This document shows positions 48,186 to 58,940 of a DNA stretch of 64,000 nucleotides, piece after piece. The notes under the pieces were generated by a model. It had not been told where the DNA came from, made no database searches, and was given only the letters and a program-made list of their open reading frames with translations. The position numbers and the translations under genes were made by a program. This DNA comes from Aliisedimentitalea scapharcae. Its GTDB lineage: Bacteria; Pseudomonadota; Alphaproteobacteria; Rhodobacterales; Rhodobacteraceae. How positions within the stretch are numbered: the first letter of the stretch is position 1; the number at the start of each line of letters is the position of its first letter. The stretch is from positions 4,278,001 through 4,342,000 of the forward strand of contig NZ_CP123584.1 of NCBI RefSeq assembly GCF_045277565.1. Direction: 5' to 3'.

Positions 48186-48216
48186 AAAAAAGCCCGCCAT
48201 TGCCGGCGGGCTTTTT
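48186..48216. terminator. Bidirectional terminator between DUF302 and clpB
   Basis: AAAAAAGCCCGCC-ATTGCC-GGCGGGCTTTTT: a 12-13 bp palindromic stem flanked by A and T runs, able to terminate both convergent genes. Confidence 0.92.
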
Positions 48217-48239
48217 CATCTAACTGCGGCTCAATCGGA

Positions 48240-50858
<2,619 letters not shown>

Positions 50859-51103
50859 CTCGTCTCTCCTTTTACAAGCGCCCGATGTAGGTACTGACGC
50901 CCGCTATGCGGCACGCCCCGGTTCGGGCCTCGCATTCAATCTGGGGAATGAGTGGCGATGCTTCAAGACCCGTTTTACAGGAAATTGCTTGCTTTTTTCT
51001 GATGCGTATCCTCTCACGGCCAGCACGAAATCAGCACGGCCGGGCCACAGTTCCACCGCATTTGAACAGCACCTTATTCCTGAGGCAAAATGGGAAAAAC
51101 ACT

Positions 51104-51364
51104 GTGCTGGTAACCGATATCGAAATTTCACACTATTCTTATGACCCGCTGTCGGCGCGCCATCAGGCCAACGTCGCCATGACGCTCAAGAACCAGGTGA
51201 TCAGCCTGTTCTGCAAATTGGACATGCCCGAAGACGAACCGGACCGAACCCGGGCGACCGCCTTTGTACGCGATGCCATCCGGCAGTTGAAACGCATGCC
51301 TGAATTCCGCTCTGGGGCATCACAGCTGCAATTCTCTGACAATCTGACATATCGTTCGGCATGA
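51104..51364 (+). CDS. Small conserved-looking hypothetical protein, GTG start
   Basis: 86 residues (MLVTDIEISHYSYDPLSARH... to NLTYRSA). I chose GTG 51104 because GGGAAAA lies eight bases upstream and the reading frame upstream of it is low-complexity and implausible. The sequence has ordinary amino-acid use, an amphipathic central helix (VAMTLKNQVISLFCKL) and a basic one (AFVRDAIRQLKRMPEF). I recognise no domain. Divergent from clpB, upstream of pyrF by 169 bases of G/C-rich spacer with a perfect 8-bp palindrome (51381-51400). Confidence 0.55.
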   Translation: MLVTDIEISHYSYDPLSARHQANVAMTLKNQVISLFCKLDMPEDEPDRTRATAFVRDAIRQLKRMPEFRSGASQLQFSDNLTYRSA

Positions 51365-51533
51365 CCAAAGGGCGCGACCGCGCCACGCCCCGGCGTGGCG
51401 CCCGGCCCAAGGCTGTATCTCGCCCCCTCAGGGGCGCGATCAGGCGCGGGAGCCCTCCGAATCAAGCCCCCTTTCCCCGGACCACTTTGCGGTTTAAACA
51501 GCCCCAACGCTGCGCAACCTCCGGAGACCCGCC

Positions 51534-52241
51534 ATGTCCGCCCCCTCAACCGATGACCGCCTGATTGTCGCCCTCGACGTTCCCGACGCCCTGTCGGGAT
51601 TGAAACTCGCCGAGCAGTTGGGGGATTGCGTATCCTTCTACAAAATCGGGCTGGGTATGTTGACCGGCGGCGGATTGGCCCTGGCCAACGAACTCAAGCA
51701 GGAGAAGGGCAAGCGCATCTTTCTGGACATGAAGCTGTTCGACATCGGCGCAACCGTAGAGAATGCGGTCCGCGGACTGGCCCAGTTCGACCTGGACTTT
51801 CTGACCGTCCACGGTGACCCGCATGTGGTTCGCGCCGCCAAAGAAGGTGCCGCGGACAAGGATCTGAAAATCCTGGCAGTGACCATTCTGACTTCTCTGG
51901 ATCGCGCCGATCTGGACGCCGGCCTGATCAAGCCAGGAGACGTGCAGGAATTGGTGCTGGAGCGGGCAGCGCGAGCCTTCGAAGCCGGTGCAGATGGCAT
52001 TATTGCATCACCACAGGAAGCGGCCTTGATCCGTGCCTTGCCCGCATCCAAGGGTCGTCTGATCGTGACCCCTGGTGTCCGACCTGCCGGTGCCGATCTG
52101 GGAGATCAGAAACGCGTTGCAACCCCAGCCAGTGCGATTGCTGATGGTGCAGATCACATTGTGGTCGGTCGCCCGATCTGGAAATCCCCAACCCCCCGAG
52201 ACGCGGCAATGGCGATTCTCGATGAATTGAAGACAGTCTGA
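51534..52241 (+). CDS. pyrF: Orotidine-5'-phosphate decarboxylase
   Basis: 235 residues of the OMP decarboxylase barrel. Catalytic motif FLDMKLFDIGATVENAV contains the Asp65-Lys67-Asp70 group; the phosphate-binding VTPGVRPAGAD and IVVGRPIW motifs follow. It makes UMP in pyrimidine synthesis. CCGGAGACCC precedes the ATG. Confidence 0.96.
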   Translation: MSAPSTDDRLIVALDVPDALSGLKLAEQLGDCVSFYKIGLGMLTGGGLALANELKQEKGKRIFLDMKLFDIGATVENAVRGLAQFDLDFLTVHGDPHVVRAAKEGAADKDLKILAVTILTSLDRADLDAGLIKPGDVQELVLERAARAFEAGADGIIASPQEAALIRALPASKGRLIVTPGVRPAGADLGDQKRVATPASAIADGADHIVVGRPIWKSPTPRDAAMAILDELKTV

Positions 52242-52615
52242 CCCGCTCGCTTATTTTGCCACCCAAAATCCCGGCATCGCTGCGCCGGGATGACAGGCGT
52301 CCGGCTTAGCGTGCTGTTTGGGCCCGACCCTGCCCAAAGACCAAAACGTCAGATTACTTTGCATCCTGGCCCCTGAGCACAGCAGCTCCGGGTCGCGCCC
52401 AAATCTTTGAATTCAACTGGCTGTGTCTTCACAGCCATCATCAACCTGCCTGCAACCCCTTAATTACGCATGATTTTGCCTGAAGCGTTGGCGGTTGAGA
52501 CGGTCAACTGCACGGCATTTTGCCTGTGCCTGCAAAAGCACATTCGGAACTTCCGTACCAGAAATGAGGCATAACCAGCTTTGAGAATACACATTTTTAG
52601 GCGAGATTAAGATCA
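52242..52615. other. pyrF downstream gap
   Basis: About 370 bases with no supportable gene. A palindrome ATCCCGGC...GCCGGGAT at about 52268-52291, with flanking GACAGG, resembles the dispersed 'TCCCGGC-GCCGGGA' repeats of many proteobacterial chromosomes. The right end leads into the candidate small RNA. Confidence 0.5.
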
Positions 52616-52687
52616 ACACTCCCCAACGAACCATCTCTTCCTGAGGTTCGTCACCTCCCCCCGCCTCAGCAGCGGGGGGTATTTATT
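52616..52687 (+). ncRNA. Candidate small RNA, two hairpins with intrinsic terminator
   Basis: About 70 nt. Hairpin one: ACGAACC (52626-52632), loop ATCTCTTCCTGA, GGTTCGT (52645-52651). Linker CACCT, then terminator CCCCCCGC/GCGGGGGG (52657-52679) with tail TATTTATT. An upstream TTGAGA at 52581 with an imperfect -10 near 52604-52610 would start transcription close to 52616. The pyrimidine-rich loop and CACCTCC resemble anti-Shine-Dalgarno sRNAs of alphaproteobacteria, but I cannot name a family. Confidence 0.4.
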
Positions 52688-52752
52688 GAAACTTCATTTG
52701 ATCCTTTGATCGGCCGCAAAAGAGCCCAATGATCATCGCGCTTGGTCCTCCC

Positions 52753-53157
52753 TCAGAGAGTTTCCAGGTAGCTGCGCAGCCGGTCAGCAAAATGGGGCAC
52801 TGCCAATGGGTGCGCACAATATTGCCCCGGAGCCATTAACGCCCATCCCTGACCTTCTGATCCAAAACGCACGTCGTTCACCAACCGAGCGGGCTGATGC
52901 GACACAAAAAACCAGGTCAAGTCGCCTTCGGGCGAGATATAGGACGTTGCCCAAACCAGATCTTGCTCACGCAGCTCCAACCCAACTTCTTCCTGCGTTT
53001 CACGCAAGGCGCATTGCTCAGGGCTTTCGCCCATCTCTCGTCCGCCACCGGGCAAATCCCAATGATTGGGATAAGGGATATCCGCGTGATCATCCCGACG
53101 AATGACCAACAATTCCTTCCCCAGAAACAGGGCCAGTTTGGCACCAGTAAATTCCAT
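52753..53157 (-). CDS. NUDIX hydrolase
   Basis: 134 residues. Nudix box spans residues 38-60: GGGREMGESPEQCALRETQ then EEVGL, matching GX5EX7REUXEEXGU. The N-terminus binds substrate; a strand VIRRDDHADIPYPNHWDLPG leads into the box. Such enzymes hydrolyse nucleoside diphosphates linked to other groups, often for housecleaning. Substrate unknown. Ends about 65 bases from the candidate sRNA; divergent from dinB. Confidence 0.88.
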   Translation of the reverse strand: MEFTGAKLALFLGKELLVIRRDDHADIPYPNHWDLPGGGREMGESPEQCALRETQEEVGLELREQDLVWATSYISPEGDLTWFFVSHQPARLVNDVRFGSEGQGWALMAPGQYCAHPLAVPHFADRLRSYLETL

Positions 53158-53283
53158 CTTCGCTCCAAAATGTCGTCAGAATGGCCTGGGTCTGTCTGTA
53201 CCCATAAAACGCACTAAACCCTGCGCATCGTAACGTGTAGACTGTGTAACAAATAGTCTGTCGAACCGGGAATACCAACCGCC

Positions 53284-54537
53284 ATGCCCGCCTTTTGTCG
53301 CGACTGCCTGACCATTCAGCCCCCTGCCCGCCGGTGCAGTCAGTGCACCAGCCCGCGGGTCAAGGTGCATGACGAGCTGTTTTCCCTGACGGTCGCGCAT
53401 ATGGATTGTGACGCCTTTTACGCAAGCGTTGAAAAACGTGACAATCCCGAACTCGCCCACAAGCCGGTCATCATCGGCGGTGGAAAACGGGGGGTTGTCT
53501 CCACAGCCTGCTACGTTGCCCGCATTCGTGGCGTCAAATCCGCCATGCCCATGTTTCAGGCGATGAAGCTGTGCCCCGATGCCGTGGTGATCAAACCCCG
53601 GATGGAAGTCTACGCGCAGGTCAGCAAGCAAATTCGCGCCCTGATGGAAGAGCTGACCCCGGTTATCGAGCCATTGTCTTTGGACGAAGCTTTCATGGAT
53701 CTTTCCGGAACACAGCGACTGCATGGTGCACCGCCGGCCGTGATGCTGGGGCGTTTGGTCAAACGCATGAAAGACGAATTGGGCGTAACCGGATCTATCG
53801 GGTTGAGCCACAACAAGTTCCTGGCCAAAGTCGCATCAGATCTGGACAAACCCCGTGGGTTTTCGGTGATCGGAGAGGCCGAAACATCGGCGTTTCTACA
53901 GGACAAACCCATTCGATTGATTTGGGGCATCGGCCCTGCTGCACAGGAGTCTCTGGACAAGGCCGGAATTCGCACCTTTTCCGACCTGCTGCGCTGGGAC
54001 CGTCGCGATCTGGGTGCCCGCTTTGGCAGTATGGGCGATCGTCTGTGGCATCTGGCGCGGGGCGAAGATCGACGCAGGGTTTCTGCCCACACTCCGATGA
54101 AATCCATTTCCAATGAAACCACCTTTTTCGAGGACACAGCCGATTTACTGACACTGGACGGGCACTTGTGGCGCATGGCAGAAAAAGTCGCGGATCGCGC
54201 CAAGGCCAAATCTCTGGCGGGCCGTGTCGTGACCCTGAAACTTAAGCGTGCCAATCATGCTCTTCTGACCCGCCGGCAATCACTGCGTGACGCCACCCAA
54301 ATGGCTGACATTGTGTACCGCGTCGCACGGGGATTGATGGATCAGGTCGGCAATCAAGGACCGTATCGGCTCTTGGGTTGCGGGTTGTCGGATCTGGTGC
54401 CCGAAGAGCAGGCCGATCTTTCCGGAGACCTGTTGGATCCGGACGCCCAACGGCGCGCAAGAGCAGAACGGGCCACAGATGCGATCCGGGCGCGATTTGG
54501 AGCCGATGCGATTCTCAAGGGGCGCGCATTGCGATGA
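53284..54537 (+). CDS. dinB: DNA polymerase IV with N-terminal zinc ribbon
   Basis: 417 residues. Y-family palm motifs DCDAFYASVE (Asp41, Asp43) and LSLDEAF (Asp134, Glu135); little-finger domain toward residue 350. Before the palm a 30-residue piece has CRDC (Cys5, Cys8) and CSQC (Cys18, Cys21), a possible zinc ribbon seen in some Rhodobacterales DinB proteins. It performs translesion synthesis and is usually under LexA control; I did not find a convincing LexA box. Divergent from the NUDIX gene; convergent with the N-formylglutamate amidohydrolase gene. Confidence 0.94.
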   Translation: MPAFCRDCLTIQPPARRCSQCTSPRVKVHDELFSLTVAHMDCDAFYASVEKRDNPELAHKPVIIGGGKRGVVSTACYVARIRGVKSAMPMFQAMKLCPDAVVIKPRMEVYAQVSKQIRALMEELTPVIEPLSLDEAFMDLSGTQRLHGAPPAVMLGRLVKRMKDELGVTGSIGLSHNKFLAKVASDLDKPRGFSVIGEAETSAFLQDKPIRLIWGIGPAAQESLDKAGIRTFSDLLRWDRRDLGARFGSMGDRLWHLARGEDRRRVSAHTPMKSISNETTFFEDTADLLTLDGHLWRMAEKVADRAKAKSLAGRVVTLKLKRANHALLTRRQSLRDATQMADIVYRVARGLMDQVGNQGPYRLLGCGLSDLVPEEQADLSGDLLDPDAQRRARAERATDAIRARFGADAILKGRALR

Positions 54538-54541
54538 CCCG

Positions 54542-55399
54542 TTATTCAGCGGCGCATGGCAACTGAGACTGACCAATGGCTGCGATATCACGGATCACAT
54601 CGTTTAAAACCCCACGCAGCATGTCGAAATTTGCATTAGGCCGGATCTGGCGCTCATCCATATAAATTGAGCGATCAATTTCGATCTGAATCGCATGCTG
54701 TTCCCGGGAAGGGCGTCCATACGCCTGCGTGATATAGGCCCCCGCGAACGGCGAGTTGCGCACCACGTTCAAACCCGTTGCGACAAATGCGGCTTCGATC
54801 TTGTCCACGACTTCGGAGGAGGCAGAGGCCCCAAACCGATCCCCCAATACGATCTCTGGTCGTCGCCCCTTGACGGACAGATTCTCAATCGCTTCGTGCG
54901 GCATCGAATGGCAATCCACCAGGATCGCCTGTCCGAACTGGTCGTGTGCCCGGGCCAGAAGGAACTGCAATGCCTGATGGTACGGATGCCAACAATCACG
55001 CAGACGGGATTCGGCCTCGGCAAGAGGGATCTTGCCCCGATAGATCGAGCGACCATTGGAAACGACTCGGGGAATCACCCCCAGACCCGAAGCGACTCGG
55101 GGGTTATGCCCCTGCTTGCGAATCCCGGCGATCAGAGCCGGGTCCAGTTCGTCCGGCGACCGATTCAGGTCGACAAAAGCACGTGGAACCTGCGCACAGA
55201 TCAGCGGCGCACCAAACCCAGGGGCTGCGGCGAACAGTTGATCCACGAACGCATCTTCCGAGGATCGCAACGCCCGCCTCGTCAAAACCGTCTTGTTTTT
55301 AAGGGCCTCAGGATAGACTGCACCACTGTGTGGCGATGCGAACACAACAGCCGATAGGATCTGCTGGGGCTCAATCAGGTCAAATACGGCGTTCGTCAT
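54542..55399 (-). CDS. N-formylglutamate amidohydrolase
   Basis: 285 residues from ATG 55399 (AAGGAGACACG upstream). Family features: VVFASPHSGAVYPEAL, DLNRSPDELDP, YHQALQFLL, LVDCHSMPHEAI and RNSPFAGAYITQAYGRPS. The enzyme hydrolyses N-formyl-L-glutamate to glutamate and formate, commonly in histidine degradation, though hut genes are not visible here. Its stop is five bases from dinB on the other strand. Confidence 0.9.
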   Translation of the reverse strand: MTNAVFDLIEPQQILSAVVFASPHSGAVYPEALKNKTVLTRRALRSSEDAFVDQLFAAAPGFGAPLICAQVPRAFVDLNRSPDELDPALIAGIRKQGHNPRVASGLGVIPRVVSNGRSIYRGKIPLAEAESRLRDCWHPYHQALQFLLARAHDQFGQAILVDCHSMPHEAIENLSVKGRRPEIVLGDRFGASASSEVVDKIEAAFVATGLNVVRNSPFAGAYITQAYGRPSREQHAIQIEIDRSIYMDERQIRPNANFDMLRGVLNDVIRDIAAIGQSQLPCAAE

Positions 55400-55452
55400 C
55401 GTGTCTCCTTGTCTTTTCATCATAGACCGGAAATATCTTGTGCCAAAAGCCC

Positions 55453-55481
55453 TTGAACACAGCGTAACAACCTTTTATAGA
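55453..55481 (+). promoter_or_regulatory. tRNA-Val promoter
   Basis: TTGAAC, a 17-base spacer and TATAGA. Start would lie near 55488, about 60 bases before tRNA-Val, with two short stems in the leader (GGCGCGG/CCGCGCC and GCCCCTT/AAGGGGC). As at the rrn promoter, the last base of the -10 box is not T. Confidence 0.6.
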
Positions 55482-55547
55482 CCCCTCACCGGCGCGGACT
55501 TCCGCGCCCCTTTACATTAAGGGGCAGGATGAAACGCAGGTATTCAT

Positions 55548-55622
55548 GGGCGATTAGCTCAGTGGTAGAGCACTTCGTTGACATCGAAGGGGTCACAAGT
55601 TCGAACCTTGTATCGCCCACCA
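55548..55622 (+). tRNA. tRNA-Val (anticodon GAC)
   Basis: 75 bases including CCA. GGGCGATTAGCTCAGTGG start, anticodon loop TTGACAT (GAC), T loop GTTCGAAC. Precedes rpmJ by 77 bases. Confidence 0.97.
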
Positions 55623-55699
55623 TGAATTCACTGTTCCGGCCATCCGGAACACCCGCAAACCTAGGCGCTGGCCCGCGCCGCATGAACAGGAGATCGGCT

Positions 55700-55825
55700 A
55701 TGAAAGTCAAGAACTCGCTCCGCTCGCTGAAGAACCGGCATCGTGATTGCCGGATCGTGCGTCGTAAAGGCCGCGTGTATGTGATCAACAAAACACAGCC
55801 GCGGTTCAAAGCTCGCCAGGGCTGA
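55700..55825 (+). CDS. rpmJ: 50S ribosomal protein L36, zinc-free type
   Basis: 41 residues: MKVKNSLRSLKNRHRDC start and the NKTQPRFKARQG end identify L36. The zinc-binding CxxC set of canonical L36 is reduced to one cysteine, so this is the C-minus (YkgO-like) form. AGGAG lies upstream of the ATG. A terminator follows. It may share the tRNA-Val transcript. Confidence 0.95.
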   Translation: MKVKNSLRSLKNRHRDCRIVRRKGRVYVINKTQPRFKARQG

Positions 55826-55846
55826 GATCAACCGCATATGGTTTTG

Positions 55847-55875
55847 AAAACCGCGCCCTTGGGTGCGGTTTTTTT
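55847..55875 (+). terminator. rpmJ terminator
   Basis: AAAACCGCGCCC-TT-GGGTGCGGTTTTTTT: stem of 11 bp with a T-tract, right after rpmJ and also facing the convergent acyltransferase gene. Confidence 0.9.
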
Positions 55876-55926
55876 GTGCCTTCTTCAGATTTCAACGCTC
55901 TTGATCCGACTTGGGGCTGTTCCTGT

Positions 55927-56817
55927 TCAATGGCCCGCGTAAAGGCCAGGAACCAGGCATTCCGCGCTGTTCTTGATATCTTCGGAGGGCGTTCCCGGAG
56001 ACAAGGGCGCGCCATAGTGGACCTCGAACTCTCCTCCCAATTTCTCCAACATCTCGGACGAATAGCGCAAGGATCCAACCATCGCGCCAAAGTTGTCATC
56101 CCCGCCGCTGAGAAACTGGGCCATTGACCGCAACCGGTAATAATATCGCGAATTCCTGGCATCAACAGCCGCCGGAACAATCGGGGCTTGGCAATGTTCG
56201 GATATGCGCGACGTCCCACTGCGCCAATCCGGTTCGATCAGGCGTCCGCTTTTTGCGTTCGGGACCCGGCCGGATCCAAAGATCAACAACGCCCCGCCCT
56301 CATCCAGATGGTGCAACATGGCCGCGTGGGTTTTGCGGGTCGAAGTTGCATTGTTCTGCTTGTCGATACTGACCGGGACAATGTAATCCGCTCCCAGAAA
56401 CATCTCAGTTTCCGCGTTCGCAACCACTTTGAGATCAGGCCGCCGGTGAAACAGCGCCCCGGCATGAGCGACAAAATCGAACATGCCCGTTGGGTGCGTC
56501 GATGCGATGATCGTCGGACCTGATGTTGGAACATGCTCCAGCCCGAGAGGCGTAATCCGTGTGCCGCCCCTGCAATTCAGGATGTGGTGAACCAACCCTG
56601 GCCCTGTCAATCCGTCCACTTCGCCCAACAGATCTTCGCTTTCCCGCAAGGAAAAGAAGGGCTTGCCGACAAAGGTCCGGCTGACGGCATCCATAACGTG
56701 CAACGACAGACGCACGGCCGCCAGTTGGAACCGGGATGTTTCCGCCAAATGGAGACGCGCTCGCAGCGCGCCATCCAACGGGCGGCTTTGCTCGCTGTCT
56801 GTCACATTCGATCTCAC
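55927..56817 (-). CDS. PlsC-like lysophospholipid acyltransferase
   Basis: 296 residues. The acyltransferase motif is THPTGMFDF (His108, Asp114), an HX5D variant of the usual HX4D, found with HPTGxxD in a group of alphaproteobacterial acyltransferases. Later motifs IFGSGRVPNAKSG and PIVPAAVDARNS match PlsC blocks II-III. It probably transfers an acyl chain to a lysophospholipid or another lipid at the inner membrane. Divergent from the sulfatase, convergent with rpmJ. Confidence 0.8.
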   Translation of the reverse strand: MRSNVTDSEQSRPLDGALRARLHLAETSRFQLAAVRLSLHVMDAVSRTFVGKPFFSLRESEDLLGEVDGLTGPGLVHHILNCRGGTRITPLGLEHVPTSGPTIIASTHPTGMFDFVAHAGALFHRRPDLKVVANAETEMFLGADYIVPVSIDKQNNATSTRKTHAAMLHHLDEGGALLIFGSGRVPNAKSGRLIEPDWRSGTSRISEHCQAPIVPAAVDARNSRYYYRLRSMAQFLSGGDDNFGAMVGSLRYSSEMLEKLGGEFEVHYGAPLSPGTPSEDIKNSAECLVPGLYAGH

Positions 56818-56970
56818 GATCAGGGATATCTGATAGGTGTTTTATCACGCCAGACCACCAGTCCAAGGGTCCGGGATTCCCTACCCTCCAAATCGAGGTG
56901 GCAGGAAAGACGATTTTTTGCCTCTCGCCCACAAATCGTGCAACGTGGTCGAACTGGGGGAGAGGAATCC

Positions 56971-58590
56971 ATGACCACCGTAAACAACCGTAAACCAAAC
57001 GTCATCCTGATCCTTGCCGATGATATGGGGTTTGCGGATCTGGGCTGTACCGGATCAGAGATCCGAACCCCGAATATTGATGCTCTGGCCAGGGACGGGG
57101 CCATGTTAAGCGCAATGTACAACTGCGCCCGGTGCTGCCCTACCCGGGCATCGCTTTTGACTGGGCTATATCCCCACAACGCTGGGGTTGGGCACATGGG
57201 CGCCAATTTGGGAACCCCTGCCTATCAGGGCTTTCTGCGAAATGACTCTGCGACCATCGCGGAACATCTGCGCGCCGACGGATATCGCACCCTAATGTCA
57301 GGAAAATGGCATGTGGCTGGCGACTTCGAGTCCCGCGACTATGACAGCTGGCGACCGGGTGATCTGGAACATCCGACGCCGCGCCAACGCGGGTTCGACC
57401 GCTTCTTTGGCATCATGGATGGGGCGACACATTTCTTTTCCCCTCACTACATGATGGAAGACGACAGCAGGGTCGAAGTCCTGCCAGATAATTTCTATTT
57501 CACCGACGCCATCACCGAGAAGGCCATCGGCATGATCGAAGACGCGGTGACCGACGAGCAACCGTTCTTTCTGTATCTCGCACACACCGCACCGCACTGG
57601 CCGCTCCACGCCCACCCCGAAGACATTGCCCGTTATGAGGGGACCTATAGCAAAGGCTGGGACTCTATTCGCACGGCCCGTCACGAAACGATGAACGCGA
57701 CAGGCGTGTTTCAAACAACCTGGGACATCTCCCCGCGCGACACCGATGTGCACCCTTGGGATCACGAGGAAAACCCAGATTGGGAAGCCAGCAAGATGGC
57801 CACCTATGCGGCAATGATCGACCGGATGGACCAATCCATCGGCACCCTTGTCGCCACATTGAAGCGACTAGGTCAGTTCGAAGACACCCTGATCCTGTTT
57901 CTCAGCGACAATGGCGGCTGCGCCGAATTCATGGCCGAGGATGGCTGGGCACAGTTCTATCCCGACACCACCCACGACGGTCGCAAGATCACTATGGGCA
58001 ATGTCCCAGGCCTGCGTCCGGGCGATGCTCAGACCTTTCAGAGCTATGACAAACCCTGGGCCAATGTCTCGAACGCTCCGTTTCGTCTGTTCAAACATTA
58101 CGTTCATGAGGGGGGGATTTCGACTCCGTTGGTGGCCCACTGGCCAAATGGGTTCCAACCACGAAGCACGGCCCATGCCGCCTGTCATGTCGTGGATATC
58201 CAGCCCACCATTCTCGACGCGACGGGCGCGACCTATCTAAAGGAATTGGGAGGTCATGAAATCCAACCCTTACAGGGCGAGAGTCTGATCGATCTGTTAC
58301 GTGACAAGGAATGGGAGCGCAGCCAACCCATATTCTTCGAACACGAAGGCAACGCGGCGATCCGGCTGGGACAGTTCAAATTGGTGCGTCTGCACGATCA
58401 GGATTGGGAACTGTACAACATCGAGCACGACCGAACCGAGTTGAACAATATCATCAAAGGCGAAGCTGTTCGCGCGCAGATGATGGTCCGTCAATATATG
58501 GATTGGGCCGATAAATCCGGGGTAATGGATTGGAGCATAGCCCTGCCCAGGCTGCTCACAGCCTGGGGAATGGATAACGCCGAAGGATAG
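56971..58590 (+). CDS. Sulfatase (arylsulfatase family)
   Basis: 539 residues from ATG 56971 (GGGGGAGAGGAA upstream). Catalytic CxPxR reads Cys55-Cys56-Pro57-Thr58-Arg59 (ARCCPTRASLLTG), Cys55 becoming formylglycine; metal ligands include DD at 17-18 (LILADDMG) and FLSDNGGC in the C-terminal half. Type I sulfatase that hydrolyses sulfate esters. No signal peptide is obvious, so it may act in the cytoplasm, and no formylglycine-generating enzyme is adjacent. Substrate unknown; marine polysaccharide or choline-type sulfates are possibilities. Confidence 0.9.
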   Translation: MTTVNNRKPNVILILADDMGFADLGCTGSEIRTPNIDALARDGAMLSAMYNCARCCPTRASLLTGLYPHNAGVGHMGANLGTPAYQGFLRNDSATIAEHLRADGYRTLMSGKWHVAGDFESRDYDSWRPGDLEHPTPRQRGFDRFFGIMDGATHFFSPHYMMEDDSRVEVLPDNFYFTDAITEKAIGMIEDAVTDEQPFFLYLAHTAPHWPLHAHPEDIARYEGTYSKGWDSIRTARHETMNATGVFQTTWDISPRDTDVHPWDHEENPDWEASKMATYAAMIDRMDQSIGTLVATLKRLGQFEDTLILFLSDNGGCAEFMAEDGWAQFYPDTTHDGRKITMGNVPGLRPGDAQTFQSYDKPWANVSNAPFRLFKHYVHEGGISTPLVAHWPNGFQPRSTAHAACHVVDIQPTILDATGATYLKELGGHEIQPLQGESLIDLLRDKEWERSQPIFFEHEGNAAIRLGQFKLVRLHDQDWELYNIEHDRTELNNIIKGEAVRAQMMVRQYMDWADKSGVMDWSIALPRLLTAWGMDNAEG

Positions 58591-58940
58591 GTCGGTGCCA
58601 ATTGGCTTGATCACCCTTCGGAATACCCAGCCCCAGCAAACCCGTGATCTGGTCGTCGATATCCGAGGAAAATGTACATTTTGCGTATCTCTCAGCTTCT
58701 GCATAGGTTCTGTTTTGAGGTCCGTTTGCTGGGAAGGAATCTGAGGACAGGTGTTAGGCTGTGAGGGCCATGGCTTTCCCAGAGATGTTGCGGTCGCCAT
58801 TCCCGTCGGATTTCGGGCAAAAACCGCCCTGACACTTCCTGAGTAAAATAATCAGAAATCTATTGCATTTCGGTGAAAATTCGATAATTGACTAATTCAG
58901 TCGGGTTAAGCCCACGAGAATGATTGACTAGGGACATGTC
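58591..58940. other. Sulfatase-fbpA intergenic region
   Basis: 350 bases without a gene. The right end carries the presumed promoter and operator of the iron-binding protein gene (58863-58903). The left two-thirds shows nothing I can assign; a frame on the minus strand there is a shadow of the sulfatase. Confidence 0.5.
58863..58903 (+). promoter_or_regulatory. Putative iron-regulated promoter and operator of fbpA
   Basis: TTGCAT (58863), 16-base spacer, TAATTG (58885-58890). Overlapping its downstream edge is an imperfect inverted repeat TGACT-AATTC-AGTCG (58889-58903), similar to RirA/Iron-Rhodo-type boxes (TGA-N9-TCA). Location at the start point fits repression by an iron regulator. Weak matches; inferred. 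Confidence 0.4.
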
